Below the pieces are notes generated by a model. It saw only the letters and a program-made list of their open reading frames with translations. It did no database searches and was not told the origin of the DNA. From positions 1 to 32,527 of the forward strand of contig CANKWR010000020.1 of assembly GCA_947487525.1 (NCBI GenBank): 32,527 nucleotides of DNA, in the 5' to 3' direction. Positions 17,166 to 24,290 of this stretch are shown here, piece by piece (position 1 is the stretch's first letter; every line of letters begins with the position of its first letter). This DNA is from Bacteroidota bacterium (GTDB taxonomy: Bacteria; Bacteroidota; Bacteroidia; Chitinophagales; Chitinophagaceae). Both the position numbers and the translations under genes were made by a program.

Positions 17166-17711
17166 TTAATGTTTGCCTTCCTCAATTAATATTAATGCAA
17201 AAACAGCGTAATTTAATATGTCTACAAAATTGGCATCAATCCCTTCACTGATTAAAGTTTTTCCATCATTGTTAAGAATTTGTCTGATTCGCAATAATTT
17301 AAATAAAATTAAATCAGCGAAACTTTCTTGACTCATGTCTCGCCATGCTTCACCATAATCATGGTTTTTGTCTAGCATCGTTGACTTTGCGAAAGTGACA
17401 TATTCTTTATACAAGGATTGTACATCGTGAACGGGCAAGTCTTCCACTTTAGGATCATCTAATTTCAACTGAATCAAACCTATGATTGAATAGTTAATGA
17501 TGCCCTTGAATTCATCTTTAATATCATCTCCTACTTTTTGTGTACCCACATCCTGTATGGTTCTAATTCTTAACGCTTTAATAAAAATCTGATCTACCAC
17601 CGAAATAATACGAAGCACTCTCCAGGCAGTTCCATAATCCTTGGTTTTCTTAATAAAAATATCACTACAGGATGCAATGGCTTTATCGAATTGTGAAGAA
17701 GTTTGACTCAT
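17166..17711 (-). CDS. DUF1599 / nucleotide-modification-associated domain protein
   Basis: The 181 residues contain two copies of a helical repeat: IKKTKDYGTAWRVLRIISVVDQIF with IKALRIRTIQ (about 20-55), and LDKNHDYGEAWRDMSQESFADLIL with KLLRIRQIL (about 115-150). The DYG-AW-R motif marks the DUF1599 family (PF07659), which has been associated by genome context with nucleotide modification. The internal duplication makes the two halves near mirror copies, each with acidic residues that could bind metal. It is divergent from folP and precedes the DoxX/MauE-like gene. Biochemical function is unproven. Confidence 0.85.
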   Translation of the reverse strand: MSQTSSQFDKAIASCSDIFIKKTKDYGTAWRVLRIISVVDQIFIKALRIRTIQDVGTQKVGDDIKDEFKGIINYSIIGLIQLKLDDPKVEDLPVHDVQSLYKEYVTFAKSTMLDKNHDYGEAWRDMSQESFADLILFKLLRIRQILNNDGKTLISEGIDANFVDILNYAVFALILIEEGKH

Positions 17712-17741
17712 TAAAAATGTAAGAATTTCGAGGTTAGTTAA

Positions 17742-17749
17742 TAACTTTG
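17742..17749 (+). promoter_or_regulatory. Predicted folP -7 promoter box
   Basis: TAACTTTG matches TAnnTTTG exactly and lies 41 bases before the folP start. No good -33 TTTG is found at 19-21 bases upstream, so confidence is moderate. Confidence 0.4.
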
Positions 17750-17790
17750 AACAGTTGCAAGATAATACATAACGCCCTTAAAATAAAACT

Positions 17791-18615
17791 ATGTTCAAAA
17801 TTCCTGTTAGAGACCAAATCTGGGAAATAGATACCCCTCAAATAATGGGTATCATGAACATGACCACGGATTCTTTTTTTGAAAAAAGCAGGGTTCAAAC
17901 TGTGGATGTGGCATTGGGTATTGCGGAGAAATTTATTAATCAAGGGGCATCCATTATTGATATTGGAGGCCAAAGTACAAGACCCGGTGCTCAATTTATT
18001 TCCACGAAGGAGGAGACACAAAATATTGTACCCATTATTGAAGCGATTCGAAGCAAATTTCCGTCAATCTATCTTTCTGTGGATACCTTTAATAGTGATG
18101 TTGCATTGGAAGGATTAAAGGCGGGAGCGCATATCATCAATGATATTAGTTGTGGTCAGTTTGATGAAGCTATGTTAAATGTAATTGCGGATCATAAGGC
18201 TGGATATATCGGAATGCATATCACGGGCAATAAAGAAAGTATGCATCAAATACCAAGCAGAAAAGATATTATGGAGGACATAATAACCTACTTCCAACAA
18301 AAAAAGAAACAACTTGGTGAATACGGCATCAATGATTGGGTAATAGATCCTGGTTTTGGCTTTGGTAAGTCAATGGATGAAAACTTTACCATTGTAAAGC
18401 AATTAGGTAAGTTATCAGCATTGAATTTGCCGATTTTATTGGGTGTTTCTAGAAAGTCAATTATTTATAAAACCTTAGCAACCACTCCAGAACATGCACT
18501 CAATGGCACTACCATCGTGAACACCATTGGTTTGATGAATGGAGCCAATATAATTAGGGTGCATGATGTGAATGAAGCAAAAGAAATTACAACACTTCTG
18601 CCCAAATTGATTTAA
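17791..18615 (+). CDS. folP: Dihydropteroate synthase
   Basis: FolP joins p-aminobenzoate to the pterin pyrophosphate in folate synthesis and is the target of sulfonamides. All loop motifs are present in the 274 residues: loop 1 N23-MTTDSF, loop 2 GGQSTRPGA (59-67), SVDTF with D98, N117-D118, DPGFGFGKS from D186, GVSRKS (S220-R-K222) and RVHDV (256-260). Two positions differ from the textbook form: TPDSF is TTDSF, and MHMxG is MHITG. These could be lineage variants or affect sulfonamide binding; the sequence alone does not say. A strong bidirectional terminator follows. Confidence 0.95.
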   Translation: MFKIPVRDQIWEIDTPQIMGIMNMTTDSFFEKSRVQTVDVALGIAEKFINQGASIIDIGGQSTRPGAQFISTKEETQNIVPIIEAIRSKFPSIYLSVDTFNSDVALEGLKAGAHIINDISCGQFDEAMLNVIADHKAGYIGMHITGNKESMHQIPSRKDIMEDIITYFQQKKKQLGEYGINDWVIDPGFGFGKSMDENFTIVKQLGKLSALNLPILLGVSRKSIIYKTLATTPEHALNGTTIVNTIGLMNGANIIRVHDVNEAKEITTLLPKLI

Positions 18616-18631
18616 GTAAAATTTACACAAT

Positions 18632-18668
18632 AAAAAAATCCCGCAATGATAAGTTGCGGGATTTTTTT
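18632..18668. terminator. Bidirectional terminator between folP and FKBP gene
   Basis: A perfect 15-base stem (AAAAAAATCCCGCAA with its complement) closes a seven-base loop. A-run on one side and T-run on the other give a U-tract in both directions, serving folP (plus) and the FKBP lipoprotein gene (minus). Confidence 0.93.
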
Positions 18669-18700
18669 ATAAGAAACTTTTTTGTGCTTCAACTAATTTT

Positions 18701-19615
18701 CTATTTAGTCTTTATTTGAGGTAACATAGGTTGAACAGTTTGAGCTGGCTTTTTGATTACTTCTTTGATTTCAATATCAAATGCCAAGTTCTCATATGCT
18801 TTGATTAAACCATTAGCTTGTGGGCCATACGCTAACATGGCTGGTACAAAAATCGTACCTGATCCACCTTTAGCAAAATAAGTTAAAGCAATTTCCCAAC
18901 CTGGAATCACACCATGATCACCTACTCTTACTGGATAAGGCTTGGCAGTTGAATCATTAGGCTTCATATTGGTATCAAATACTTCTCCTTTCAAATTATA
19001 TCCTTTGTAATTAACACTCGCTTGTTTTGTAGTATCAATTTTTACGGTAGTATCACCTGCATTCTTAATAACAATAAATACCCCTTCTGGAGTTTGAGTA
19101 GCATTAATTTTATTCTTAGCTAAGTGATCCTTGATGATTTTAATTTCCTTTTCTTTTTCAATAGCTTGTTCTTTTTTGTAATCTACATCTACTTGATTAA
19201 CGTCCGTAAATACATTCAAGATTTCAGCTTTACCAATGATTACATCGCCTTTCTTGAACATTTCGTTGAATTGCAATTGGTTCATTTTTACTAAAGTATC
19301 AATACTTAAATTAAAATCAACCTTATCTCCTTTACGTAATTTCATTAAGATTTCAGTAAAAGTATAATTGCCTAATTGAGCAGTATCAATTGGGAAGTAA
19401 ACTGGCATATGTTCGAAAGTGCTACTTAATACAGAATCTTTATTTTTTAATTTGTATTCGATATTTAATTTCACATATTGACCAGCTTGTAATAATTTTT
19501 CGTTACCACTACCGTGTTTAATTTTGTAAGTCATTCCAGATGGCGCTTTTTCGAATTGATTGCAACTTGCAAACAAAACAATAGCAGCGACTAACTTTAA
19601 AGTTGATTTTACCAT
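18701..19615 (-). CDS. FKBP-type peptidyl-prolyl isomerase lipoprotein with two FKBP-like domains
   Basis: The 304-residue protein starts with a lipoprotein signal (lipobox FASC, C18). The C-terminal domain (about 185-290) is a good FKBP: VNYKGYNLKGEVFDTN, PVRVGDHGVIPGWEIAL, and IFVPAMLAYGPQ. The N-terminal half (about 25-150) looks like a second, more diverged FKBP (GQYVKLNIEYKLKNKDSVL, LMKLRKGDKVDFNLS) that lacks the proline-rich active-site core. Such paired proteins act as folding helpers in the envelope. It follows nrnA by eight bases in the same direction, so they are likely one transcript. Activity of the second domain is probable, of the first doubtful. Confidence 0.88.
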   Translation of the reverse strand: MVKSTLKLVAAIVLFASCNQFEKAPSGMTYKIKHGSGNEKLLQAGQYVKLNIEYKLKNKDSVLSSTFEHMPVYFPIDTAQLGNYTFTEILMKLRKGDKVDFNLSIDTLVKMNQLQFNEMFKKGDVIIGKAEILNVFTDVNQVDVDYKKEQAIEKEKEIKIIKDHLAKNKINATQTPEGVFIVIKNAGDTTVKIDTTKQASVNYKGYNLKGEVFDTNMKPNDSTAKPYPVRVGDHGVIPGWEIALTYFAKGGSGTIFVPAMLAYGPQANGLIKAYENLAFDIEIKEVIKKPAQTVQPMLPQIKTK

Positions 19616-19623
19616 TTTTTAGT

Positions 19624-20634
19624 TTATTGTGTTAATTGATTTTTATATGTTTTAATTATTTCAATAAAATCTGCGGCTGTTGCTTCAACCGATTTTGAGG
19701 ATCTGCCTCCAGCTGCATTCGCATGGCCGCCCCCCTCAAAGTGATTTCGGGCAAAGATATTAACATCGAAGATACCTTTGCTTCTAAAGCTCCATTTTCT
19801 TTCCTCATCTCTGTCAATGACAATTGCGGCTAATTTGACCCCTTGAATGGACAATAAATAGTTCACTAAACCCTCTGTATCCCCCGTTTTTAGCTCAAAT
19901 TTGTATATATCCGCTTTCGGGATGGCCATTATTGCGGTATTAAGTTCCGGGAAAACCTGCATTCTGTACAAAAAAGCATTTCCAATAAACTTTAACCTAG
20001 CTTCTGACCCTTGGTCATATATATTTTCATGAATTTTAGCGTGTTGTAAACCAACTTCTTTCAAATGGGCTACAATTTTATGCACTGAAGCGGTGGTAGA
20101 GGGGAAACGGAATGACCCAGTATCCGTCATTAATCCAGTGTATAAACAAGTGGCAATATCTATATTTATTAAGTTGCTATGACCCGATTGGACGATGAAA
20201 TCATAGATCATTTCACAGGTTGAACTCATTTTAACATCACTAATGCCATAGCCAAAACTAGGTGTATCCGGTTGTTGATGGTGGTCAATTAAAATCTTAA
20301 CCGATTTTGAATTGGCAATCACTGGTTCTAAATGCTTTGTTCTGTGTAAAATATTGAAATCCAAACAAAAAGTATAATCTGCTTCATTCACTAGTTTTGT
20401 AGACATTTCTCTATTAGCCTCAAAATCAATTACTTGATCTACGCCTGGCATCCAGTCCAAAAACGGTGCCCAGTTCGTTGGCGCAATAACGACTACATCA
20501 TGCCCAAGGTTTTTTAGAAAATGATACAATGCAAGACTAGACCCCATTGCATCCCCATCCGGTTTTTGGTGACAGGTAATAACCCCCTTAAAGGGTGTTT
20601 TCAAAATTGGAAAAAACTGTTCGATTGCTTGCAT
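19624..20634 (-). CDS. nrnA: DHH-family phosphoesterase (NrnA-like nanoRNase/pAp phosphatase)
   Basis: The 336-residue protein has the DHH/DHHA1 layout: motif I CHQKPDGDAMGSS (H22, D26, D28), a central FCLDFN, the DHH motif LIDHHQQPD, TDTGSFRF, and the C-terminal DHHA1 signature GGGHANAAGG. NrnA degrades short oligoribonucleotides and also dephosphorylates 3'-phosphoadenosine 5'-phosphate. I use ATG 20634, since the next methionine follows motif I. An exact -7 box (20642-20649) lies only seven bases before it, which would imply a leaderless or nearly leaderless mRNA. It is co-directional with the FKBP gene and divergent from ndk. Confidence 0.9.
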   Translation of the reverse strand: MQAIEQFFPILKTPFKGVITCHQKPDGDAMGSSLALYHFLKNLGHDVVVIAPTNWAPFLDWMPGVDQVIDFEANREMSTKLVNEADYTFCLDFNILHRTKHLEPVIANSKSVKILIDHHQQPDTPSFGYGISDVKMSSTCEMIYDFIVQSGHSNLINIDIATCLYTGLMTDTGSFRFPSTTASVHKIVAHLKEVGLQHAKIHENIYDQGSEARLKFIGNAFLYRMQVFPELNTAIMAIPKADIYKFELKTGDTEGLVNYLLSIQGVKLAAIVIDRDEERKWSFRSKGIFDVNIFARNHFEGGGHANAAGGRSSKSVEATAADFIEIIKTYKNQLTQ

Positions 20635-20641
20635 AAGGACA

Positions 20642-20649
20642 CAAATTTA
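20642..20649 (-). promoter_or_regulatory. Predicted nrnA -7 promoter box
   Basis: On the minus strand this is TAAATTTG, an exact TAnnTTTG match. It is seven bases from the nrnA start codon. No good -33 element is seen, so it may be chance. Confidence 0.35.
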
Positions 20650-20671
20650 AGGCAAAACCAATGTTTTTGCG

Positions 20672-20679
20672 TAATTTTG
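20672..20679 (+). promoter_or_regulatory. Predicted ndk -7 promoter box
   Basis: TAATTTTG followed by C matches the Bacteroidota -7 box exactly, 34 bases before the ndk ATG. The -33 region is poor. It is back to back with the nrnA box in the same divergent gap. Confidence 0.45.
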
Positions 20680-20713
20680 CGGCCACATTTAGAAACATTA
20701 TAACAAATTAAAC

Positions 20714-21130
20714 ATGAGCAACAGAACATTTACGATGATTAAGCCTGATGCAACCTCAAAAGGATACACTGGCGCAATTTTAGATCAAATTATACAGGCT
20801 GGATTTGCTGTAAAAGCAATGAAATGGATTCATTTATCGCCTGCTCAGGCTGGACAATTTTATGAAGTGCACAAGGAAAGACCATTTTATGGTGAATTGG
20901 TTGAATTTATGAGTAGCGGCCCAATTGTTGCAGCCATCTTGGAAAAGGACAATGCAGTTGCAGATTTTAGAACCTTGATTGGAGCTACCAATCCAGCACA
21001 AGCGGAAGAAGGTACGATCCGTAAAAAGTTTGCAGCTTCCATTGGTGAAAATGCAGTACATGGAAGTGATAGTGATGAGAATGCCGCTATCGAAGGAAAT
21101 TTCTTTTTTAACGGTCTAGAAAGATTTTAA
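20714..21130 (+). CDS. ndk: Nucleoside diphosphate kinase
   Basis: Ndk passes gamma-phosphate between nucleoside triphosphates and diphosphates through a phosphohistidine. The active histidine is H116 in NAVHGSDS, with K10 (TMIKPDA), R86, R103 and the terminal [10 protein letters not shown] in place. The 138-residue length is standard. It is a single-gene unit with its own promoter box and a bidirectional terminator after it. Nothing about it is unusual. Confidence 0.98.
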   Translation: MSNRTFTMIKPDATSKGYTGAILDQIIQAGFAVKAMKWIHLSPAQAGQFYEVHKERPFYGELVEFMSSGPIVAAILEKDNAVADFRTLIGATNPAQAEEGTIRKKFAASIGENAVHGSDSDENAAIEGNFFFNGLERF

Positions 21131-21131
21131 A

Positions 21132-21172
21132 ATAAAAACCCCTTTATAGAAAAATAAGGGGGTTTTATTTTT
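21132..21172. terminator. Bidirectional terminator between ndk and DEAD-box gene
   Basis: TAAAAACCCCTTTAT pairs with ATAAGGGGGTTTTA, with one mismatch and one bulge, and is flanked by T-rich sequence on the plus side and A-rich on the other. It serves ndk and the convergent helicase gene. Confidence 0.75.
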
Positions 21173-21179
21173 CTGCTTA

Positions 21180-22508
21180 TTATTTTTTCGGTTTACGCTT
21201 TTTAGGTTTGCCATATTTTTTAGTCATGGCATCTTTATGATTTTTACGCACATTTACTTTTTGATTCTTCAACGATTTTTCATGAAAAGCAGGTCCAGAC
21301 TCTTCCTTTTTGGGTACTTTAATTTGAATGATTTTCATTCTCACTTTTGGCTTCTCCTCTTCCGTTAAAATGTCAGAAATTGTTAAATGCTCCGGCAAGG
21401 ATTGAATTGGAATTACCTGCTTCATTAATGTTTCTATCGCGGTTCGCTCCTTTATTTCTTTTGGCGTAATAAAAGTAATGGCAATTCCTTTTTTATCCGC
21501 TCTTCCAGTTCGGCCAATACGATGTATATAATTTTCGGGTACATCAGGTGTATCAAAATTAATCACATGCGTAACTTCGGCAACATCAATACCACGGGCC
21601 ATTACATCGGTAGAGATAATGTATTTGAACACCCCTGCTTTAAATTGGTTCACCGTGTTGAATCTATAATTTTGTTCCTTATTGGAATGAATCACCCCCA
21701 CGATATCAGGGAATAATTCAATTAATTTATCATACAATTGATCGGCCAAACTTTTGGTAGCAGCAAAAATTAACACCTTGGTCATGGTTGTGTCGGAAGT
21801 CAATAACAATTCCAATAAATTAACCTTTGTATTAAAATTCGGTACCTCGTATCCGGTTTGAATGATATTTTCCAATGGAGTTCCGGTTGGTGCTGCTTCC
21901 ACACGTTCTGGTGCGGTAAAATAATCATTCATTAATTTTTCAACCTCCTCGGTAATCGTTGCGGAAAATAATAAGTTTTGTCTTTTTTGAGGGAGTAACT
22001 CTAAAATATTGGTGATTTGTTTTCTAAAACCCAAATTCAACATTTCATCCATTTCATCAATCACCAACTTTTTAATGGTTTTTGTTTTAATAGAACCATT
22101 CATGATTAAATCAAATAATCTACCTGGAGTAGCCACAATTATATCTGCTCCTTTTTCAACCTCAATGGCTTGTGTATTAATGTTCACTCCTCCAAATACA
22201 CCTACCGTGGTTACATTCATGTATTTTGATAATTTCTTAGCAGCTTCCACCACCTGAACCACCAATTCCCTGGTGGGAACCAATATCAAAACCTGTGGGG
22301 CTTTGTTTTTGTCAAATTTCCATTGTTTTAAGCAAGGCAGTAAGTAGGCGAATGTTTTACCGGTTCCTGTTTGGGCAATCCCACATACGTCCCTACCGGA
22401 CATCACAATGGGGAATACCCTATGTTGTATGGTGGTGGCTTGCTGGTATTTTAAATCGGCTAGTGCATTGAGTAAGGAAGCATTTAGGTTTAAATCGGTA
22501 AAATTCAT
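21180..22508 (-). CDS. DEAD-box RNA helicase with DEMD motif II
   Basis: The 442-residue helicase unwinds or remodels RNA with ATP. Motif I is AQTGTGKT (45-52), Ia PTREL, Ib TPGRL, III SAT and VI HRIGRTGRADKKG. Motif II reads D151-E-M-D154 rather than DEAD; the acidic residues for Mg and ATP are kept, with methionine at the alanine position. The tail beyond about residue 370 is Lys-rich and probably RNA-binding (RKNHKDAMTKKYGKPKKRK). I use ATG 22508 (MNFTDLNL) instead of a TTG nine codons upstream because the Q-motif region then sits at its usual distance. It may be RhlE-like; the subgroup is not certain. Confidence 0.9.
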   Translation of the reverse strand: MNFTDLNLNASLLNALADLKYQQATTIQHRVFPIVMSGRDVCGIAQTGTGKTFAYLLPCLKQWKFDKNKAPQVLILVPTRELVVQVVEAAKKLSKYMNVTTVGVFGGVNINTQAIEVEKGADIIVATPGRLFDLIMNGSIKTKTIKKLVIDEMDEMLNLGFRKQITNILELLPQKRQNLLFSATITEEVEKLMNDYFTAPERVEAAPTGTPLENIIQTGYEVPNFNTKVNLLELLLTSDTTMTKVLIFAATKSLADQLYDKLIELFPDIVGVIHSNKEQNYRFNTVNQFKAGVFKYIISTDVMARGIDVAEVTHVINFDTPDVPENYIHRIGRTGRADKKGIAITFITPKEIKERTAIETLMKQVIPIQSLPEHLTISDILTEEEKPKVRMKIIQIKVPKKEESGPAFHEKSLKNQKVNVRKNHKDAMTKKYGKPKKRKPKK

Positions 22509-22638
22509 GGAACGAAGGTAAAGGATTAGGGACAATTTAATCAGAAGCGGGCTAAATCCAATTTTAATAAAAAAATGCGTTAATAATATATTAAAATAAA
22601 ATTATATGCAAAAATATATTTAATTTTAAAAAAATCAT

Positions 22639-23337
22639 ATGATGTCATTGCACAAACCCTATTTAAAGATAATAATGATAGTAACAATAAGCATGGTTGT
22701 TATTGGAACCATCCTTTTTATTTACAATTTTGAATTGTTCATATTGCGAGATTATAAAATTAGAGGAATTGATATTTCACATTACCAAAAATCTGTCAAC
22801 TGGAAATTAGTTAAACAAAAAAATGACTTTTGTATTTTGAAAGCAACACAAGGCAGTAGCTATATTGACCCCACATTTCGAACTTATTGGAATAATGCAC
22901 AAAAGAATAATATAAAAACTGGCGCCTATCATTATTTTTCTCCAAATATTTCAGCATCAAAGCAATTTGAAAACTTTAAAAATAATGTTAAACTGGGAAC
23001 CAATGATTTGCCTCCAATTTTGGATGTTGAGGAGAAAGAAGTTAATATAGATGAAGTAAATAAATGGCTTAAAATGGCAGAGGATTATTATGGTGTAAAA
23101 CCTATCATTTATTCTTCATATACTTTTTTTCAAGTGTTTATGAATAGGAAAGTGGAAAAATATCCACTTTGGTTATACATTAATCATAAATTTAGATTAC
23201 GTCCAGTTATTCGGGAATATGATTGTAAATTATTACAGTATAATCAATATGGTAAAGTAAATGGAATACCCGGAGATGTAGATTTGGATGTTTTTTTAGG
23301 GAATAATGAAGAATTTAATAAAATGTTGATTAAATAA
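22639..23337 (+). CDS. GH25 family muramidase, membrane-anchored
   Basis: The 232-residue protein is a GH25 lysozyme, cutting the MurNAc-GlcNAc bond of peptidoglycan. Visible motifs are GIDISHYQ (D45), FCILKATQG, GAYHYF, the catalytic D129-V-E131 in PPILDVEE, and the C-terminal LQYNQYGKVNGIPGDVDLDVFLG. The N-terminus has one hydrophobic segment (about 10-30) without a cleavage site, so it is probably a signal anchor with the enzyme outside. The sampled lines are about 28-30% GC, lower than most neighbours. An unrecognised secreted protein follows after 45 bases. It could serve wall turnover or act on other bacteria; context does not decide. Confidence 0.88.
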   Translation: MMSLHKPYLKIIMIVTISMVVIGTILFIYNFELFILRDYKIRGIDISHYQKSVNWKLVKQKNDFCILKATQGSSYIDPTFRTYWNNAQKNNIKTGAYHYFSPNISASKQFENFKNNVKLGTNDLPPILDVEEKEVNIDEVNKWLKMAEDYYGVKPIIYSSYTFFQVFMNRKVEKYPLWLYINHKFRLRPVIREYDCKLLQYNQYGKVNGIPGDVDLDVFLGNNEEFNKMLIK

Positions 23338-23382
23338 GCAATTTCATATTACATTAGTATTTAAATTGTAAAAAATAATTTT

Positions 23383-23934
23383 ATGAGAAAGCTAATTCTT
23401 GGTTATTTATTAATTGTTCTATCATTTTCAATCAATACAGTTTCCGCACAGAATTTAACAGTGGAACAGAAGGCAAAAATCTTTTGGCAAGGTTTTGTGA
23501 ATAGTTACAAGAAAAATAATGTTGTTAATTTTAAAACCTTTGATCCTAATGGAATAAAAGTGGATTGGCCAATACCTATAATGAATAGCGTTAATGCTCC
23601 TGAACCTTCCTTAGTTGAATATATTGATTTCAAAAATAATGACATTGCCAAACAAGACATTACTTTACTTTTCAATTTTGGTAGCTCAAGTGTCGCTTTA
23701 AATAAAGTTTATAAATTAAATGATATTAGTACAGATATAATTCCCGAAGAAACAAAATCTAATTATCGTACAATTTTTATTGACAAATATGGTAGCAATC
23801 TTGATGATTTATATGTGGTTACTAATTATAACACCAAGACTAATTATTTTGATTATAGTGTAGCTTTTCTAGTTTATGATGGTATAAATTTTAAGATTGC
23901 CGGAATTTACGTTCAAGTTGAGGTAGGAGATTAA
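23383..23934 (+). CDS. Secreted protein of unknown function
   Basis: I do not recognise this 183-residue protein. It has a clear signal peptide (hydrophobic 5-19, cleavage probably after VSA at residue 22) and a hydrophilic mature part with no cysteines, no repeats and no obvious catalytic motif. The N-terminal mature helix (TVEQKAKIFWQGFVNSYKKNN) is followed by beta-rich sequence (ITLLFNFGSSSVALN, YFDYSVAFLVYDGINFKIAGIY), as in small NTF2-like or lipocalin-like folds. It follows the GH25 gene by 45 bases on the same strand at similarly low GC, so co-transcription is likely and a partner or immunity role is conceivable. Nothing in the sequence proves that. Confidence 0.7.
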   Translation: MRKLILGYLLIVLSFSINTVSAQNLTVEQKAKIFWQGFVNSYKKNNVVNFKTFDPNGIKVDWPIPIMNSVNAPEPSLVEYIDFKNNDIAKQDITLLFNFGSSSVALNKVYKLNDISTDIIPEETKSNYRTIFIDKYGSNLDDLYVVTNYNTKTNYFDYSVAFLVYDGINFKIAGIYVQVEVGD

Positions 23935-23969
23935 TGTAATGATTTAGGTCGCTTCGCTCCGTATTCCTG

Positions 23970-24060
23970 TTTTCCCTCATGGGAAAAAAATATAAATATC
24001 AGCCCACTTCGTGGGCTGCATTGTTTTAATTCACTTTCAAATCCAAGCAAGCTTGATTTG
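23970..24060. repeat. Cluster of three short hairpins after the GH25 islet
   Basis: Three inverted repeats follow one another: TTTTCCC/GGGAAAA with loop TCAT (23970-23987); CAGCCCAC/GTGGGCTG with loop TTC (24000-24018); and CAAATC(C)AAGC/GCTTGATTTG with an AA loop and one bulged base (24038-24060). The arms differ in sequence, so they are not copies of one repeat. A fourth hairpin is listed separately at 24077-24104. Confidence 0.6.
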
Positions 24061-24076
24061 TGCGTTCTTTAAACCA

Positions 24077-24104
24077 ATAAGCCACAACAAATGTTGTGGC
24101 TTAT
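24077..24104. terminator. Perfect 13-bp hairpin beside tRNA-Pro
   Basis: ATAAGCCACAACA and its exact complement are separated by AA. The stem lies 11 bases from the 3' end of the tRNA gene and could end its transcript, although the minus-strand side lacks a strong U-tract. On the plus strand a T-rich run follows near the tRNA. A terminator role is the simplest reading. Confidence 0.5.
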
Positions 24105-24115
24105 ATTTCCTTTTT

Positions 24116-24192
24116 TGGTCGGGTGAACAGGATTCGAACCTGCGACCACACGCCCCCCAGACGTGTACGCTACCGGACTGCGCTACCACCCG
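24116..24192 (-). tRNA. tRNA-Pro (anticodon GGG), CCA encoded
   Basis: The minus strand folds into a full cloverleaf of 77 nt. The acceptor stem starts CGGGTGG and pairs with TCACCCG (last pair G-T), with discriminator A and an encoded CCA. The anticodon stem is CACGT/GCGTG with loop CTGGGGG, giving anticodon GGG and G37, both typical of tRNA-Pro. The T arm has the normal GGTTCGAATCC. An exact -7 promoter box lies 41 bases upstream. The gene sits between the hairpin cluster and the degenerate dihydroorotase gene. Confidence 0.97.
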
Positions 24193-24232
24193 AATTTGGT
24201 GTTTTATTGACTAAAACATGGTTTTTGGGGTG

Positions 24233-24240
24233 CAAATATA
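24233..24240 (-). promoter_or_regulatory. Predicted tRNA-Pro -7 promoter box
   Basis: On the minus strand this is TATATTTG followed by C, an exact match to TAnnTTTG, placed to give a short precursor leader before the tRNA. No TTTG is seen at the expected -33 distance. Confidence 0.45.
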
Positions 24241-24290
24241 CTCCCAAATCGAAAAAAACGGGGTATATTGCATCAAATATTATTGACTTA

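Noticed and set aside
17731..17750. AGTTA/TAACT palindrome over the folP promoter box
   Set aside because: Only five-base arms in AT-rich DNA and no candidate regulator; reported only as part of the promoter context.
23970..24104. CRISPR array or integron attC sites
   Set aside because: The hairpin arms are all different, there is no repeated unit, and no cas or integrase gene is near.
24096..24290. Coding frame extending the dihydroorotase homologue upstream
   Set aside because: It passes through the tRNA-Pro gene, and the protein from 24291 already has the complete family N-terminus.
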